IMG/VR virus record: IMGVR_UViG_3300045776_000167 | Coordinates: 1 to 21,142 of that record | DNA length: 21,142 bases | Reading direction: 5' to 3' (one strand) | Origin: a virus | In this document: piece after piece, positions 11,334 to 19,500 of the stretch | Position numbering within the stretch: the first letter of the stretch is position 1 | Layout: every line of letters starts with the position of its first letter | Made by a program: the position numbers and the translations under genes | The notes under the pieces: model-generated | Told to the model about the DNA's origin: nothing | Database searches by the model: none | Seen by the model: the letters and a program-made list of their open reading frames with translations, nothing else

Positions 11334-11990
11334 ATGGCAATGGGAAGAAAGACCGGCGGCCGGCGGAAGGGCTCACTCAACAAGCCAAAGGTAGCTACGG
11401 ATGCCGCTACGCCCGTAGCGGCAGCGCCGGGGGCGGCGGGGGCGGGCGGCGCGCCTGATCAGGAGTTTTTTTCACCTATAAAAACGCGCGCGAAGCCGGC
11501 GTTCCCGAAATACCGGATAGTGCGGGTCGACAGCCTGATCCCGAATGAACGGAACCCCCGTATCCACACACGCGAATCCGTCGATGCGCTGGCCCGCCAC
11601 ATCGGCGAAGTCGGCTGGACGAATCCTATCCTGGTGGCCGGCGCCAGGAACCATATCCTGGCCGGACACCGGCGGCGGCTGGCCGCGATCAAGCGGGAGA
11701 TGGAGTACGCCCCGGTCATCGATATTGGTCACCTCAGCGCGAAGCAGCGGCGCGCCTATATCATCTGGGACAACAAGAGCACGATCGACGGGTCGTGGGA
11801 CCGAGACCTGCTGGACTTCGACCTCGGCGAGATGCGTGACGACAAGGATTTTGACGTCGGTTGGACAGGCTTTAGTGCTGATGAGATCAGCAAACGGCTG
11901 GATGACCCGGGACTGCCTGCCCCCGCGCCCAAGCGCCGCACCGAGAAGTTCGTCACGTGCCCGGAATGCCAACACGAATTTTCGCCGTGA
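11334..11990 (+). CDS. ParB/Srx-domain protein with C-terminal zinc motif
   Basis: 218 residues. The N-terminus is basic and disordered (GRKTGGRRKGSLNK, then an Ala/Gly/Pro linker). Residues about 60-135 form a ParB N-terminal/sulfiredoxin-like domain: VDSLIPNERNPRIHTRESVD, LARHIGEVGWTNPILV, then the box LAGHRRRLAA corresponding to the GERR motif of ParB. A DNKS segment follows, as in phage ParB-like proteins that pair with DNA methylases; no methylase is fused or adjacent. The C-terminus carries CPEC (205-210 region) with one CxxC only. Phage members lie beside terminase genes, as here; they may act as nucleases or CTP switches. Role here unknown. ATG 11334 is used; ATG 11340 is possible. 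Confidence 0.8.
   Translation: MAMGRKTGGRRKGSLNKPKVATDAATPVAAAPGAAGAGGAPDQEFFSPIKTRAKPAFPKYRIVRVDSLIPNERNPRIHTRESVDALARHIGEVGWTNPILVAGARNHILAGHRRRLAAIKREMEYAPVIDIGHLSAKQRRAYIIWDNKSTIDGSWDRDLLDFDLGEMRDDKDFDVGWTGFSADEISKRLDDPGLPAPAPKRRTEKFVTCPECQHEFSP
11391..11423. repeat. Cluster of palindromes in the 5' end of the ParB-like gene
   Basis: TGCCGCTACG (11402-11411) and CGTAGCGGCA (11414-11423) form a perfect 10-bp inverted repeat with 2 bp between. GTAGCTAC (11391-11398) is a second palindrome built from the same GTAGC word. They lie in the codons of the low-complexity linker. Possible DNA binding site for the encoded ParB-like protein, or an RNA hairpin. Confidence 0.4.
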
Positions 11991-12024
11991 CGGCCGCGTT
12001 TGCGCCGTCAACCCTGGAGCCGCC

Positions 12025-12462
12025 ATGCCGCTTGACACGACCAAACCGGCCGGAGTGACCGACGCCATCGCCGAGGCCTTCACGGCCATCGGCTATCCGA
12101 ACGAATCGCGCAACGCCCGTGACCGGCTGGCCGAGGAATACTGGTCTGCCTCGCTGCTCAGCCGCTTTGCCGACGCCAGGCGCGAGAAGGCGAAGAAGGC
12201 GGCGGTGACCGGCGGCGTGCTGCCTGACCACCTGACGCATCCCTATCCCGTGGGCACGTCGGAGACCGTCTTTGCGGGTGCCACCGTGACGATCAACCTC
12301 AAGGTCGTGCCGCAGGCCGACCGGCTGAACACCGCGGCGCTGGTGGCTGATCTGCAGCAGAAGGCCGGCGTCAAGCCTGCGTTGCTCAAGCGGCTGGTGA
12401 AGAAGCACACCGAAACCTTTGGTGGCGCACACATCTTTACCGCCAGCCTGGTGACGCTCTGA
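12025..12462 (+). CDS. Unknown protein before the terminase genes (145 aa)
   Basis: ATG 12025 has GGAG six bases upstream; longer in-frame starts overlap the ParB-like gene. The N-terminal half is helical (TDAIAEAFTAIGYPNESRNARDRLAEEYWSASLLSRFAD in outline). A beta segment follows (VFAGATVTINLKVVPQ) and then a helical C-terminus (LVADLQQKAGVKPALLKRLVKKHTE) with a final strand. No motif recognised. The gene lies between ParB-like and TerS genes with short gaps, so it belongs to the late operon. Confidence 0.65.
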   Translation: MPLDTTKPAGVTDAIAEAFTAIGYPNESRNARDRLAEEYWSASLLSRFADARREKAKKAAVTGGVLPDHLTHPYPVGTSETVFAGATVTINLKVVPQADRLNTAALVADLQQKAGVKPALLKRLVKKHTETFGGAHIFTASLVTL

Positions 12463-12466
12463 CCCC

Positions 12467-12823
12467 ATGGCCCGGCCGCCTTACGAACCGAACGATCAGG
12501 ACCGCAAAACTGTGCGCGCCATGACCGCCTACGGCATCACCCAGGACCAGATCATCGCTGTGCTCGGCATTACCCGCCCGACCCTGCGCAAGTATTTCCG
12601 TAAGGAACTGGCGACCGCCGCGATCGAGGCCAACGCGCAGGTTGCCGGCTCGCTGTTCCACAAGGCCCGTGCCGGGGACACGATATCGATGATCTTCTGG
12701 CTCAAGGTCCGCGCCGGCTGGAAAGAGCCGCCACAGGAGGTGGGCGGCATCGATGGCAGCCCGATCGCTGTCGAATACAGCTGGGCGGATCCGCCGGCGC
12801 CGAAGCCGGCCGCGCCTGAATGA
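12467..12823 (+). CDS. Terminase small subunit
   Basis: 118 residues, five bases after the preceding stop. Residues about 8-50 contain a helix-turn-helix typical of TerS (DRKTVRAMTAYGITQDQIIA, then GITRPTLRKYFRKEL). Residues 51-85 form the oligomerisation helices (ANAQVAGSLFHKARAGDTIS and MIFWLKVRAGW, the latter a common TerS ending). The Pro-rich tail probably contacts TerL. TerS recognises the packaging site and stimulates the large subunit. Its stop overlaps the TerL start as ATGA (12820-12823), so the two are translationally coupled. Confidence 0.85.
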   Translation: MARPPYEPNDQDRKTVRAMTAYGITQDQIIAVLGITRPTLRKYFRKELATAAIEANAQVAGSLFHKARAGDTISMIFWLKVRAGWKEPPQEVGGIDGSPIAVEYSWADPPAPKPAAPE

Positions 12824-14121
12824 GCCACATCCAGCGGGTCACGCTGCCGTTCGCGCCGCGGCCCTGGCAGGTCCCGCTGATCAACGACCCGGCGCCGCGC
12901 ATCGTCGCCGTCGTTCATAGGCGGGCCGGCAAGAGCACGGCGCTGATGTGGCGCGGCCTCAAGCGCTGCCTGACCGAGCGCAAGGCGCTGCCCCGGGTCG
13001 TCCACATCCTGCCCTATGGCGTGATGTGGAAACGCACCGGCCTGTGGGACCAGGTGATGCGGGCCGCCGACGCGATACCGGGGGCGACTATCAAGCGGTC
13101 GGACGCCGCGATCCGGCTGCCGAATGGCGGGATCTACCAGGTCGGAGGGGCGGACAATCCCGACAGCTGGCGCGGCGGTTACGCCGACGAGGTGATCATC
13201 GACGAGTTCGACGACACCCCGGTTTCGATGGTGCCGCTGGTGATCGAACCGATGCTAGCCGATCGCGACGGGTCGCTGTTGCGTTCGGGAACCCCGAAAG
13301 GCCGCGGATTGCTGCAGGCCGCCTACGACCGGGCCCGCACCACGCCGGGCTACAGCGCCTATCTGCTGGATTGCACCAGGACCGGTGCCTTGTCGGAGGC
13401 AGCGATCGCGCGGCTGAAGCAGGAGATGACGGAGGAAGAGTTCGCGCAGGAGATGATGTGCTCGTTCGAGGCGCCGAACAGCGGCAGCTACTACGGCAAG
13501 CTGCTGCAGGCCGCGGAGACCGAGGGCCGCATCACCGCGGTGCCGTATGACCCGGCGCTGCCGGTCTGGACCAGCTGGGACCTCGGCATCGACGACAGCA
13601 CGGCGATCTGGTTCGCCCAGATCACCCGCGCCGGCCAGTGGCGCATCATCGACTACATCGAGGACTCTGGCGCCGGCCTCGACCACTACGCCAAGCTGCT
13701 GGCCACCCGCCCCTACAGCTACGAGCGGCACCTGCTGCCGCACGACGTGGAGGTCAGGGAGCTCGGCTCTGGCCGCAGCAGGCGGGAGACCCTGCAGGGG
13801 CTCGGCGTCTCGCCGATCCGCATTGTCCAGGCGCAGAGTGTGGCCGATGGCATCAACGCGGTGCGCATGGCGCTGCCGCTGTGCTGGTTCGACGCGGTGA
13901 AATGCGTCGACGGCATCAAGGCGCTGCGGAACTACCGGCGGGAATGGAACGAGGCGGCGCAGACCTGGCGGGCAACGCCGGTGCACGACTTCGCCAGCCA
14001 TGGTGCGGACAGTTTTCGCTACCTCTGCCTTGGCTACCGCGATTCAACGCCGAAACCGGAGCCGACGCAGGAGCAGGTGCTTTACCGGTTCGGCGATAAC
14101 TCAGGATGGATGGGAGCATAG
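12820..14121 (+). CDS. Terminase large subunit (ATPase/nuclease)
   Basis: 433 residues, the packaging motor. The Walker A motif is HRRAGKST at residues 33-40, after an adenine-contact region with PWQ (15-17). Walker B with catalytic Glu is VIIDE (125-129) and the coupling motif is SGTPKG (156-161). The C-terminal RNase H-like nuclease has WDLGIDDST near residue 253 and an Asp-rich DFASHGADSFRYL near 388-400. All core motifs are intact. Translation is coupled to TerS, and the portal gene lies 600 bp downstream. Length is slightly below many TerLs but the ends look complete. Stop codon is TAG. Confidence 0.95.
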   Translation: MSHIQRVTLPFAPRPWQVPLINDPAPRIVAVVHRRAGKSTALMWRGLKRCLTERKALPRVVHILPYGVMWKRTGLWDQVMRAADAIPGATIKRSDAAIRLPNGGIYQVGGADNPDSWRGGYADEVIIDEFDDTPVSMVPLVIEPMLADRDGSLLRSGTPKGRGLLQAAYDRARTTPGYSAYLLDCTRTGALSEAAIARLKQEMTEEEFAQEMMCSFEAPNSGSYYGKLLQAAETEGRITAVPYDPALPVWTSWDLGIDDSTAIWFAQITRAGQWRIIDYIEDSGAGLDHYAKLLATRPYSYERHLLPHDVEVRELGSGRSRRETLQGLGVSPIRIVQAQSVADGINAVRMALPLCWFDAVKCVDGIKALRNYRREWNEAAQTWRATPVHDFASHGADSFRYLCLGYRDSTPKPEPTQEQVLYRFGDNSGWMGA

Positions 14122-14123
14122 CG

Positions 14124-14405
14124 ATGTCCGGCACAACGGAAACCCCGCTCACGAAGAAACAGCAGGCTGAGGCTGATCGAGCCGAGGCCCTGCGCCTTAA
14201 CGCCGAGGCCGAGGCCGACGACCCGAACCCGGCTGCCGTTGCGACCCACACCGCCGACCCCTCCGGCGTGGAAGCTGCCGTCGCCTATGGCGCGCGCGTC
14301 GAGGCGGCGCATTTTACGCTGCGCGAACTTGGCCACATCGAGATCGACCGGCTGATCGACGACCTCTACGCCGGCGTGCAGAAGCTGGAGGCGGGCGATG
14401 TCTGA
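14124..14405 (+). CDS. Small unknown protein, first of two tandem paralogs (93 aa)
   Basis: ATG 14124 follows GGGAG at 14112-14116. The N-terminus is a charged helix (KKQQAEADRAEALRLNAEAEA). The C-terminal 45 residues (ARVEAAHFTLRELGHIEIDRL, then IDDLYAGVQKLEAG) match the C-terminal half of the next gene, with shared AxFxLRExGH and LIDDL. The location between TerL and portal suggests a virion-assembly or packaging accessory, but no family is recognised. It overlaps the next gene by 8 bp. Confidence 0.7.
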   Translation: MSGTTETPLTKKQQAEADRAEALRLNAEAEADDPNPAAVATHTADPSGVEAAVAYGARVEAAHFTLRELGHIEIDRLIDDLYAGVQKLEAGDV

Positions 14406-14640
14406 CGCCCCGCCGATCAGCCCGACCCCAGGCACCGAGCACCCGGGCCCGGACGCGCCGCCGGTGTTCGACCCGCAGACGGTGCGCCAGCATGACAGCT
14501 TCTATGACCGCATTCGCAAGGCGGCTTTTGACCTGCGTGAGCAAGGCCATACCGCGACGCTGCAGCTGATCGACGACCTGCATGGCGAGGTCGTCCGTCT
14601 GCGGGCCGAGGCGCCAGCGCCGAAACCGAAAGCCCGCTGA
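14398..14640 (+). CDS. Small unknown protein, second of two tandem paralogs (80 aa)
   Basis: The start ATG at 14398 lies within the end of the previous gene, without its own obvious ribosome binding site, so coupling is likely. The Pro-rich N-terminus differs from its neighbour, but FYDRIRKAAFDLREQGHTAT followed by LQLIDDLHGEVVRLRAE aligns with the C-terminal half of the upstream protein. It ends three bases before a 25-residue micro-gene. Function unknown. Confidence 0.7.
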   Translation: MSDAPPISPTPGTEHPGPDAPPVFDPQTVRQHDSFYDRIRKAAFDLREQGHTATLQLIDDLHGEVVRLRAEAPAPKPKAR

Positions 14641-14643
14641 ACC

Positions 14644-14721
14644 ATGGCAAACTGCGACTGCCCGCCCGGCTGGGAAAAATACTGCGTTCTCAAGAGCTGT
14701 AATCGCAGGCAGCCACGCTAA
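14644..14721 (+). CDS. Cys-rich 25-residue micro-protein ahead of the portal gene
   Basis: ATG 14644 opens MANCDCPPGWEKYCVL and ends in SCNRRQPR: four Cys in the first 19 residues, spaced C-x-C, C-x8-C and C-x3/4-C. It begins three bases after the previous stop and its TAA overlaps the portal ATG as TAATG (14719-14723). No Shine-Dalgarno is evident, so it would be read by coupling and could in turn deliver ribosomes to the portal gene. The Cys pattern suggests metal or disulfide binding, but a gene this short is uncertain. Confidence 0.45.
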   Translation: MANCDCPPGWEKYCVLKSCNRRQPR

Positions 14722-16952
14722 TGGCGCGCAAGGGCGAGACCGACGAGGACATCATCAAGGAGGCGCGCGAGCGCTTCCAGCGGTGCCAGGACTGGGAGTC
14801 GGACGCCCGCGCGCATGCCCTGCTCGATGCCCGGTTCGCCAATGGCGACGCCTACAACCGCGACCAGTGGCCGGATGCGGTGCTCATGTCGCGCGGCGAC
14901 CGGCCGTGCCTGACCCAGAACAAGGTGCGCCAGCACAATCTGCACGTCGTCAACGACGCCAGGCAGCACAAGGCCGCCATCAAGGTGACCCCCACGGGCG
15001 GCGGCGGCACGTTCGAGGCGGCGCAGGTGTTTTCGGCGATCATCCGGCGCATCGAGTATCAGTCGAAGGCGATGGATGCCTACAGCACGGCGATCTACCA
15101 CCAGGTGGAGAGCGGCATCGGCTACGTGCGGGTGACGACCGACTACGCCGACGATGAGAGCATGGACCAGGAGATTTTCATCCGCCGGGTGCCGAACCCG
15201 CGCGAGATCTACCTCGATCCTGACGCCAAGGACTACGACAAGGCCGACATGCGGTTCGCCTTTCTGTTCATCGACACGCCGCGGAAAGAGTTCGAGGCGG
15301 CGCATCCCGACGTAGACAGCCACGATGCCGCGCCAATGGACTATTCCGAGCACTGGGACAGCAAGGACCATGTGCGGGAGGCTGAATACTGGCGCCGCGG
15401 CGTCAAGGACGACGAGCTGCACGAGCTGCACGACGGCAGCGTTGTGCGCGACAGCAAGCTGCCGCCCGGGATCACCAAGGCGCAGCTGCCGATCAAGCGC
15501 AGTCGCAAAGTGGCCGAGCCCGAGATCGAGTGGTATCAGCTGGCCGGCAGCAAGATCATCGATCGCAAGACCTGGCCCGGCAAGTACATCCCCTTAGTCC
15601 CGTTCATCGGCGAGGAGATCGTGATCGACGGCAAGATGGATCGCAAGGGCCATACCCGGGCGCTGATCGACGCCCAGAAGATGTACAATTACTGGACCTC
15701 TTCGGCCGTCGAGCACGTGGCACTGCAGGGCAAGAGCCCCTATGTCGGCGCCGCGGCCGCGGTCGAAGGCCACATGAACCAGTGGAAGACCGCCAACACA
15801 CAGAACTACAGTGTGCTGGTCTACAACCACATGGACGTCAACGGAAAGCCGCTGGAGGCGCCGCAGCGCAGCCAGCCGCCGGTGATGGCCCAGGCCTACC
15901 TGGAGGGGATGAACTCGGCCCGCCAGGACATGATGGAAGTCTCCGGCCAGTATCAGGCCGAAATGGGCGCGCCCGGCAACGAGCGCAGCGGCGTCGCGAT
16001 CCAGCAGCGCCAGCGCGAGGGCGACACCGCGACGTATCACTACATAGACAACCAGGCCAAGGGCATCCGCCAGATCGGCCGGATCGTGCTCGATCTGATC
16101 CCGAAGCTCTACGACGTGCAGCGGGTGATCAAGATCATGGCCGAGGACGGCTCGACATCTGACGTGCATGTGGATCCCAGCCTGCCGGTGCCGCACCAGC
16201 ACATCATGCCGCCGGGAGCGCCCGGACAGCCGCCGCAGCCCGTGACGCCGGAGCAGGCGCAGGCCGCGCAGCAGGACCCGACCCAGCCGGATCCGAGCAT
16301 CATCTTCAACCCCCAGATCGGGCGGTATGACGTCGAGGCGGATGTCGGGCCGAGCTTCGGGACGCAGCGCGAGGAGGCCTACAACGCCATCTCGCAGATC
16401 ATCCAGGCGTCGCCTGACCTGGTGCATGTCGCCGGTGACCTGCTGTTCAAGAGTGCGGATTTCCCGCTGGCGGACCAGCTCGCGCAGCGGCTGCAGCGTG
16501 GCGTGCCGCCGCAGTATATGGGCGGGCCCAGCCCGCAGGTGCAGCAGCTCCAGCAGCAGCTGCAACAGACCCACCAGAACGCGCAGAACATCGCCAAACA
16601 GGCCGATGCCGAGGTGGCCCACCTCAAGGCGCAGGTGGTCATTCTGCAAGAGCAGGCCAAGGAGAAGGGCGGCAAGATCAGCATTGACGACTACCGGGCC
16701 GAGACCGACCGGCTTGCGGCCGTGACGGCGGCTGATCCGACGGTGGCCAAGGTGCTGGTGCGCAGCATGCTGTCGCAGCTGCTCGGGATGCCGGCGCTCC
16801 CGATCATGCAGGAGCACGACGCGGCCGACGCGGCGCACGCGCAGTCGATCGCGCCGCCTGACCCGGATGCGAACCCGGGCGCGCAACCTGATCCGGGTGC
16901 CGTGAACGGCGCGGCGCCGGCACAAGCGCAGCCGGGCGCCCCGGCCCAATGA
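14721..16952 (+). CDS. Portal protein, P22-type
   Basis: 743 residues. The body resembles P22 gp1-type portals: an N-terminal helical region (DIIKEARERFQRCQDWESDA), NKVRQHNLHVVNDARQHKAA, VESGIGYVRVTTDY, RRVPNPREIYLDPDAK, then the later KMYNYWTSSAVEHVAL and GNERSGVAIQQRQREGD segments, which are typical landmarks. The C-terminal part has a Pro/Gln-rich stretch and a Gln-rich coiled coil (about 605-655), as in the barrel of long portals, then an Asp/Pro/Ala tail. It forms the dodecameric DNA channel at the capsid vertex and docks the terminase. It overlaps the next gene by ATGA. Confidence 0.92.
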   Translation: MARKGETDEDIIKEARERFQRCQDWESDARAHALLDARFANGDAYNRDQWPDAVLMSRGDRPCLTQNKVRQHNLHVVNDARQHKAAIKVTPTGGGGTFEAAQVFSAIIRRIEYQSKAMDAYSTAIYHQVESGIGYVRVTTDYADDESMDQEIFIRRVPNPREIYLDPDAKDYDKADMRFAFLFIDTPRKEFEAAHPDVDSHDAAPMDYSEHWDSKDHVREAEYWRRGVKDDELHELHDGSVVRDSKLPPGITKAQLPIKRSRKVAEPEIEWYQLAGSKIIDRKTWPGKYIPLVPFIGEEIVIDGKMDRKGHTRALIDAQKMYNYWTSSAVEHVALQGKSPYVGAAAAVEGHMNQWKTANTQNYSVLVYNHMDVNGKPLEAPQRSQPPVMAQAYLEGMNSARQDMMEVSGQYQAEMGAPGNERSGVAIQQRQREGDTATYHYIDNQAKGIRQIGRIVLDLIPKLYDVQRVIKIMAEDGSTSDVHVDPSLPVPHQHIMPPGAPGQPPQPVTPEQAQAAQQDPTQPDPSIIFNPQIGRYDVEADVGPSFGTQREEAYNAISQIIQASPDLVHVAGDLLFKSADFPLADQLAQRLQRGVPPQYMGGPSPQVQQLQQQLQQTHQNAQNIAKQADAEVAHLKAQVVILQEQAKEKGGKISIDDYRAETDRLAAVTAADPTVAKVLVRSMLSQLLGMPALPIMQEHDAADAAHAQSIAPPDPDANPGAQPDPGAVNGAAPAQAQPGAPAQ

Positions 16953-17314
16953 CCCTCGGCTACGGCAAGCGACTCAACCAGATCCTCGCCATCCTGGCGT
17001 CGATCCAACTGGAGATCCTGAAAATGTCCTCGACCGTCTCGACGCTCGACAGCGATATCGCTGAACTGAAGGCCGATGTGGCCGCGCTCACCACGGTGGC
17101 GACCTCCGCCACCGCCCTCATCAACGGCTTTGCCACCCAGCTCGAGGCCGCAACCAATGCCGCCGCAGGGGCTGGGGCGACGGCCGCCGAGCTGCAGGCG
17201 CTGACCGATCTGCACACCGCGCTGACCACCGACACTGCCGAGCTCTCGGCCGCTGTCGCCGCCAACACGCCGGCCGCGCCCGCGCAAACCGACACGCCGC
17301 CGGCTGCGGCCTAA
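16949..17314 (+). CDS. Small coiled-coil protein after the portal gene (121 aa)
   Basis: ATG 16949 overlaps the portal stop (ATGA). An internal ATG at residue 26 (MSSTVSTLDSDIAEL) is an alternative start. The product is Ala/Thr-rich with heptad-like repeats (STLDSDIAELKADVAALTTV, then LQALTDLHTALTTDTAEL), so it is probably a helical oligomer. Such short coiled coils occur in phage head and tail operons; no specific function is recognised. Confidence 0.6.
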   Translation: MTLGYGKRLNQILAILASIQLEILKMSSTVSTLDSDIAELKADVAALTTVATSATALINGFATQLEAATNAAAGAGATAAELQALTDLHTALTTDTAELSAAVAANTPAAPAQTDTPPAAA

Positions 17315-17389
17315 CCAGTTTCAGCCGGGCAGCGCACCCGGCGAGAACCGCCACCGGTCGGTTAACCGGCTATTCCATGGGGCTATCCT
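17315..17389 (+). other. Structured gap before the scaffold gene
   Basis: A GCCGGG / CCCGGC hairpin (17324-17329 with 17337-17342) and a CGGTTAACCG palindrome (17359-17368) lie in the 75-bp gap. There is no T-tract, so they are not terminators. They may affect RNA processing or translation of the scaffold gene. Confidence 0.3.
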
Positions 17390-18136
17390 ATGAGCGACAC
17401 GACCACTGAGAACGCCTTACAGGGGGCCGCGACCGAACCTGCTGAACTGCCCGCGACCGAGACCGCTCCAGAGACGGGCCAGGAGCAACCCGCGACGCAA
17501 GAGTCCACGCCGGCGAAACCTTCGCAGCCTGATCCACGCGACCAGGCGATCCGGCAGCTGGCCTTCGAGCAGCGGGAGACCAGGCGGCAGCTACAGGCCG
17601 CTCGCGAGCAGCTCGAGCGCATCCAGCCACGCGATCCGAACGCCCAGCCAACGCCGGCTGAGTACGACGCACAGCTGGAACAGCGCGCCGCACAGCTCAT
17701 CGAGCGGCGGGAGACGGCGGCAAAGCAAGAGGCGGCGATTGCCAGGGGCAATGCGGCGTTTCCTGATTTCACGCAGCGGTGCAACCAGATCGCCGAGATG
17801 GGCGCGGCCGATAACCCCGCCTTCATGGCGACGATCTGGGAAGTGCCGGAGGCTCATCAGGTCATCTCCGACCTGGCGGAGCACCCGGCGGAGGCCGCGC
17901 GCATCCTGAAGCTGCCGCCGGCCAGGATGGCGCTGGAGCTGGCGAAGTTGTCGCAGGCCATCGCGACACCGGCAGCCGCACCGGCGCCGGTAAAAGCCAC
18001 CACGGCTGCCCCGCCGCCCATCAAGCCGCTCGACACCGCCCCGCGTGGCGAGGTCAACCCGGCCACGATGAGTTCGGAGCAGTTCAAGGAGTATTGGAAC
18101 AAGACAACCCGATCAGGAGTCCGCCCGGGCTTTTGA
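17390..18136 (+). CDS. Scaffolding protein
   Basis: 248 residues lying between portal and coat genes, the scaffold position in P22-like phages. The N-terminal ~55 residues are Thr/Glu/Pro-rich and acidic. A long helix, probably coiled coil, covers about 55-115 (QAIRQLAFEQRETRRQLQAA and more), followed by helical segments and a Pro/Ala linker. The C-terminus ends in a small basic helical part (SSEQFKEYWNKTTRSGVRPGF in outline), like the coat-binding C-terminal hook of scaffolds. It would guide procapsid assembly and then leave the head. The call rests on position, composition and the C-terminal pattern. Confidence 0.75.
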   Translation: MSDTTTENALQGAATEPAELPATETAPETGQEQPATQESTPAKPSQPDPRDQAIRQLAFEQRETRRQLQAAREQLERIQPRDPNAQPTPAEYDAQLEQRAAQLIERRETAAKQEAAIARGNAAFPDFTQRCNQIAEMGAADNPAFMATIWEVPEAHQVISDLAEHPAEAARILKLPPARMALELAKLSQAIATPAAAPAPVKATTAAPPPIKPLDTAPRGEVNPATMSSEQFKEYWNKTTRSGVRPGF

Positions 18137-18220
18137 GGCTAACGCCAAACCGTAGGCCGCCCTTGGGCAAGGCAGCCGACAGCGTCGCGAGACGCCGTGT
18201 CCTTCTCAATGGAGCCTCCC

Positions 18221-19399
18221 ATGGCCAATACGTTTCTTAATTCCAGTATCATTACGAACGCCGCGCTCGCCATCCTCCACCAGAAGTGCAACTTCATCGC
18301 CTCGATCAACAGAGCCTATGACGACAGCTTCACCGCCGGCGGCGCGCAGATCGGCACGTCGGTGCGTATCAGGTTGCCGAACCAGTATCAGATCAGGTCT
18401 GGCCCCACGCTCTCGACGCAGCCCACGGTCAACAACCAGGTGACCTTGAACGTGACGTCGCAGAAGGGCGTGGATGTCGTTTTCTCCAGCGTGGAACTGA
18501 CGCTGAACATTATCGACTTCAGCAAGCTGATCCTCGAACCGGCGATGGCTGTATTGGCCGCGAATATCGAGGCCGATTGCCTCAACATGATCACCAGCGT
18601 GTATAACCAGGTGAACGGCCAGGGTTCGCCGCAGTCGCTGCAGAACATCCTCGGCGCACGCAAGATCCTGCTCGACAACCTGGCACCGCCCGGTGAGAAG
18701 CTGATCCGGCTGAACACCCAGGATAACGTCGATCTGGTCAACAGCCTGAAGGGCCTGTTTCAGTCCAGCACCCAGATCGCGGATCAGTACACCGATGGCG
18801 TGATGGGCCATACGGCGGGGTTTGAGTTCGCGGAAAACACCTTCCTGAACCAGTACACGCGCGGCGCTGAATCGGCCACGTATCAGGTCAACGGCGCCAA
18901 CCAGACCGGATCATCGCTGGTCGTCAACACCGGCAGCGGCGCAGGCAACGCGGGCGATATCTTCACCATCGCCAACGTGTTCAGGGTGCATCCCGAGACC
19001 AAGGCCAGCACCGCGACCCTGCAGCAGTTCGTGCTCACGTCGAACTATGCCGGCGGCAACGGCACCATGGCGATCAGCCCCGCGATCGTCACCACGGGCG
19101 GCATGCAGAACGTCACCAACTCGCCCGCCGCCGGCGCGCTGATCAGCTTCGCCGGCACCGCGTCGACCGCCTCCGGCATCTCCCTGGCCTATGCGAAAGA
19201 CGCGTTTACCATCGCAACGGCGGATTTGGTTATGCCCGGCGGCGTGGACATGGCGGCACGGAAAGTCATGGATGGGATCAGCATGCGTCTGGTCCGCATG
19301 TATGACATAAATAATGATTTGTTTCCGTGCCGATTTGATGTACTCTACGGCTATCAGGCTATTCGCCCTCAACTAGCGGTCAGATTAGCTGCAAACTAG
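18221..19399 (+). CDS. Major capsid (coat) protein, P22 gp5-like
   Basis: 392 residues from ATG 18221, chosen because GGAG lies at 18211-18214; an upstream in-frame start at 18197 has no such site. The sequence follows the P22 coat pattern: MANTFLNSSIITNAALAILH, the E-loop-like region ending with VRIRLPNQYQ, VVFSSVELTLNIIDFSKLIL, an insertion-domain-like beta-rich middle (residues about 215-330), and the C-terminal DMAARKVMDGISMRLVRMYD followed by a strand ending LAVRLAAN. It forms the HK97-fold shell. The stop TAG lies inside ACTAGT, repeated 14 bases further on. Confidence 0.92.
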   Translation: MANTFLNSSIITNAALAILHQKCNFIASINRAYDDSFTAGGAQIGTSVRIRLPNQYQIRSGPTLSTQPTVNNQVTLNVTSQKGVDVVFSSVELTLNIIDFSKLILEPAMAVLAANIEADCLNMITSVYNQVNGQGSPQSLQNILGARKILLDNLAPPGEKLIRLNTQDNVDLVNSLKGLFQSSTQIADQYTDGVMGHTAGFEFAENTFLNQYTRGAESATYQVNGANQTGSSLVVNTGSGAGNAGDIFTIANVFRVHPETKASTATLQQFVLTSNYAGGNGTMAISPAIVTTGGMQNVTNSPAAGALISFAGTASTASGISLAYAKDAFTIATADLVMPGGVDMAARKVMDGISMRLVRMYDINNDLFPCRFDVLYGYQAIRPQLAVRLAAN

Positions 19400-19476
19400 T
19401 ATAACCACTAGTAAAATGTCCGTATAACTAACACGGTTATTCGTTTCGCTGAATTGGTCCTGAGGATGTATGATAT

Positions 19477-19500
19477 CACCACAAATCAGGTGGTGCCATG
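19477..19500 (+). promoter_or_regulatory. Hairpin that may hide the ribosome binding site of the HNH gene
   Basis: CACCAC (19477-19482) pairs with GTGGTG (19490-19495) around a 7-nt loop. The second arm is part of AGGTGG, the only Shine-Dalgarno-like sequence before ATG 19498. Translation of the HNH gene would be reduced on long transcripts. Confidence 0.45.

Noticed and set aside
13255-14001. A 248-codon minus-strand frame opposite TerL
   Set aside because: Shadow of the TerL reading frame; composition is artificial.
15594-16949. A 451-codon open frame on the minus strand opposite the portal gene
   Set aside because: GC-rich codon bias leaves the opposite frame open; its translation is Arg/Leu/His-rich low complexity and matches nothing.
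18197-18220. Longer coat protein from the upstream in-frame start at 18197
   Set aside because: The ATG at 18221 has the ribosome binding site GGAG and gives the usual coat N-terminus.
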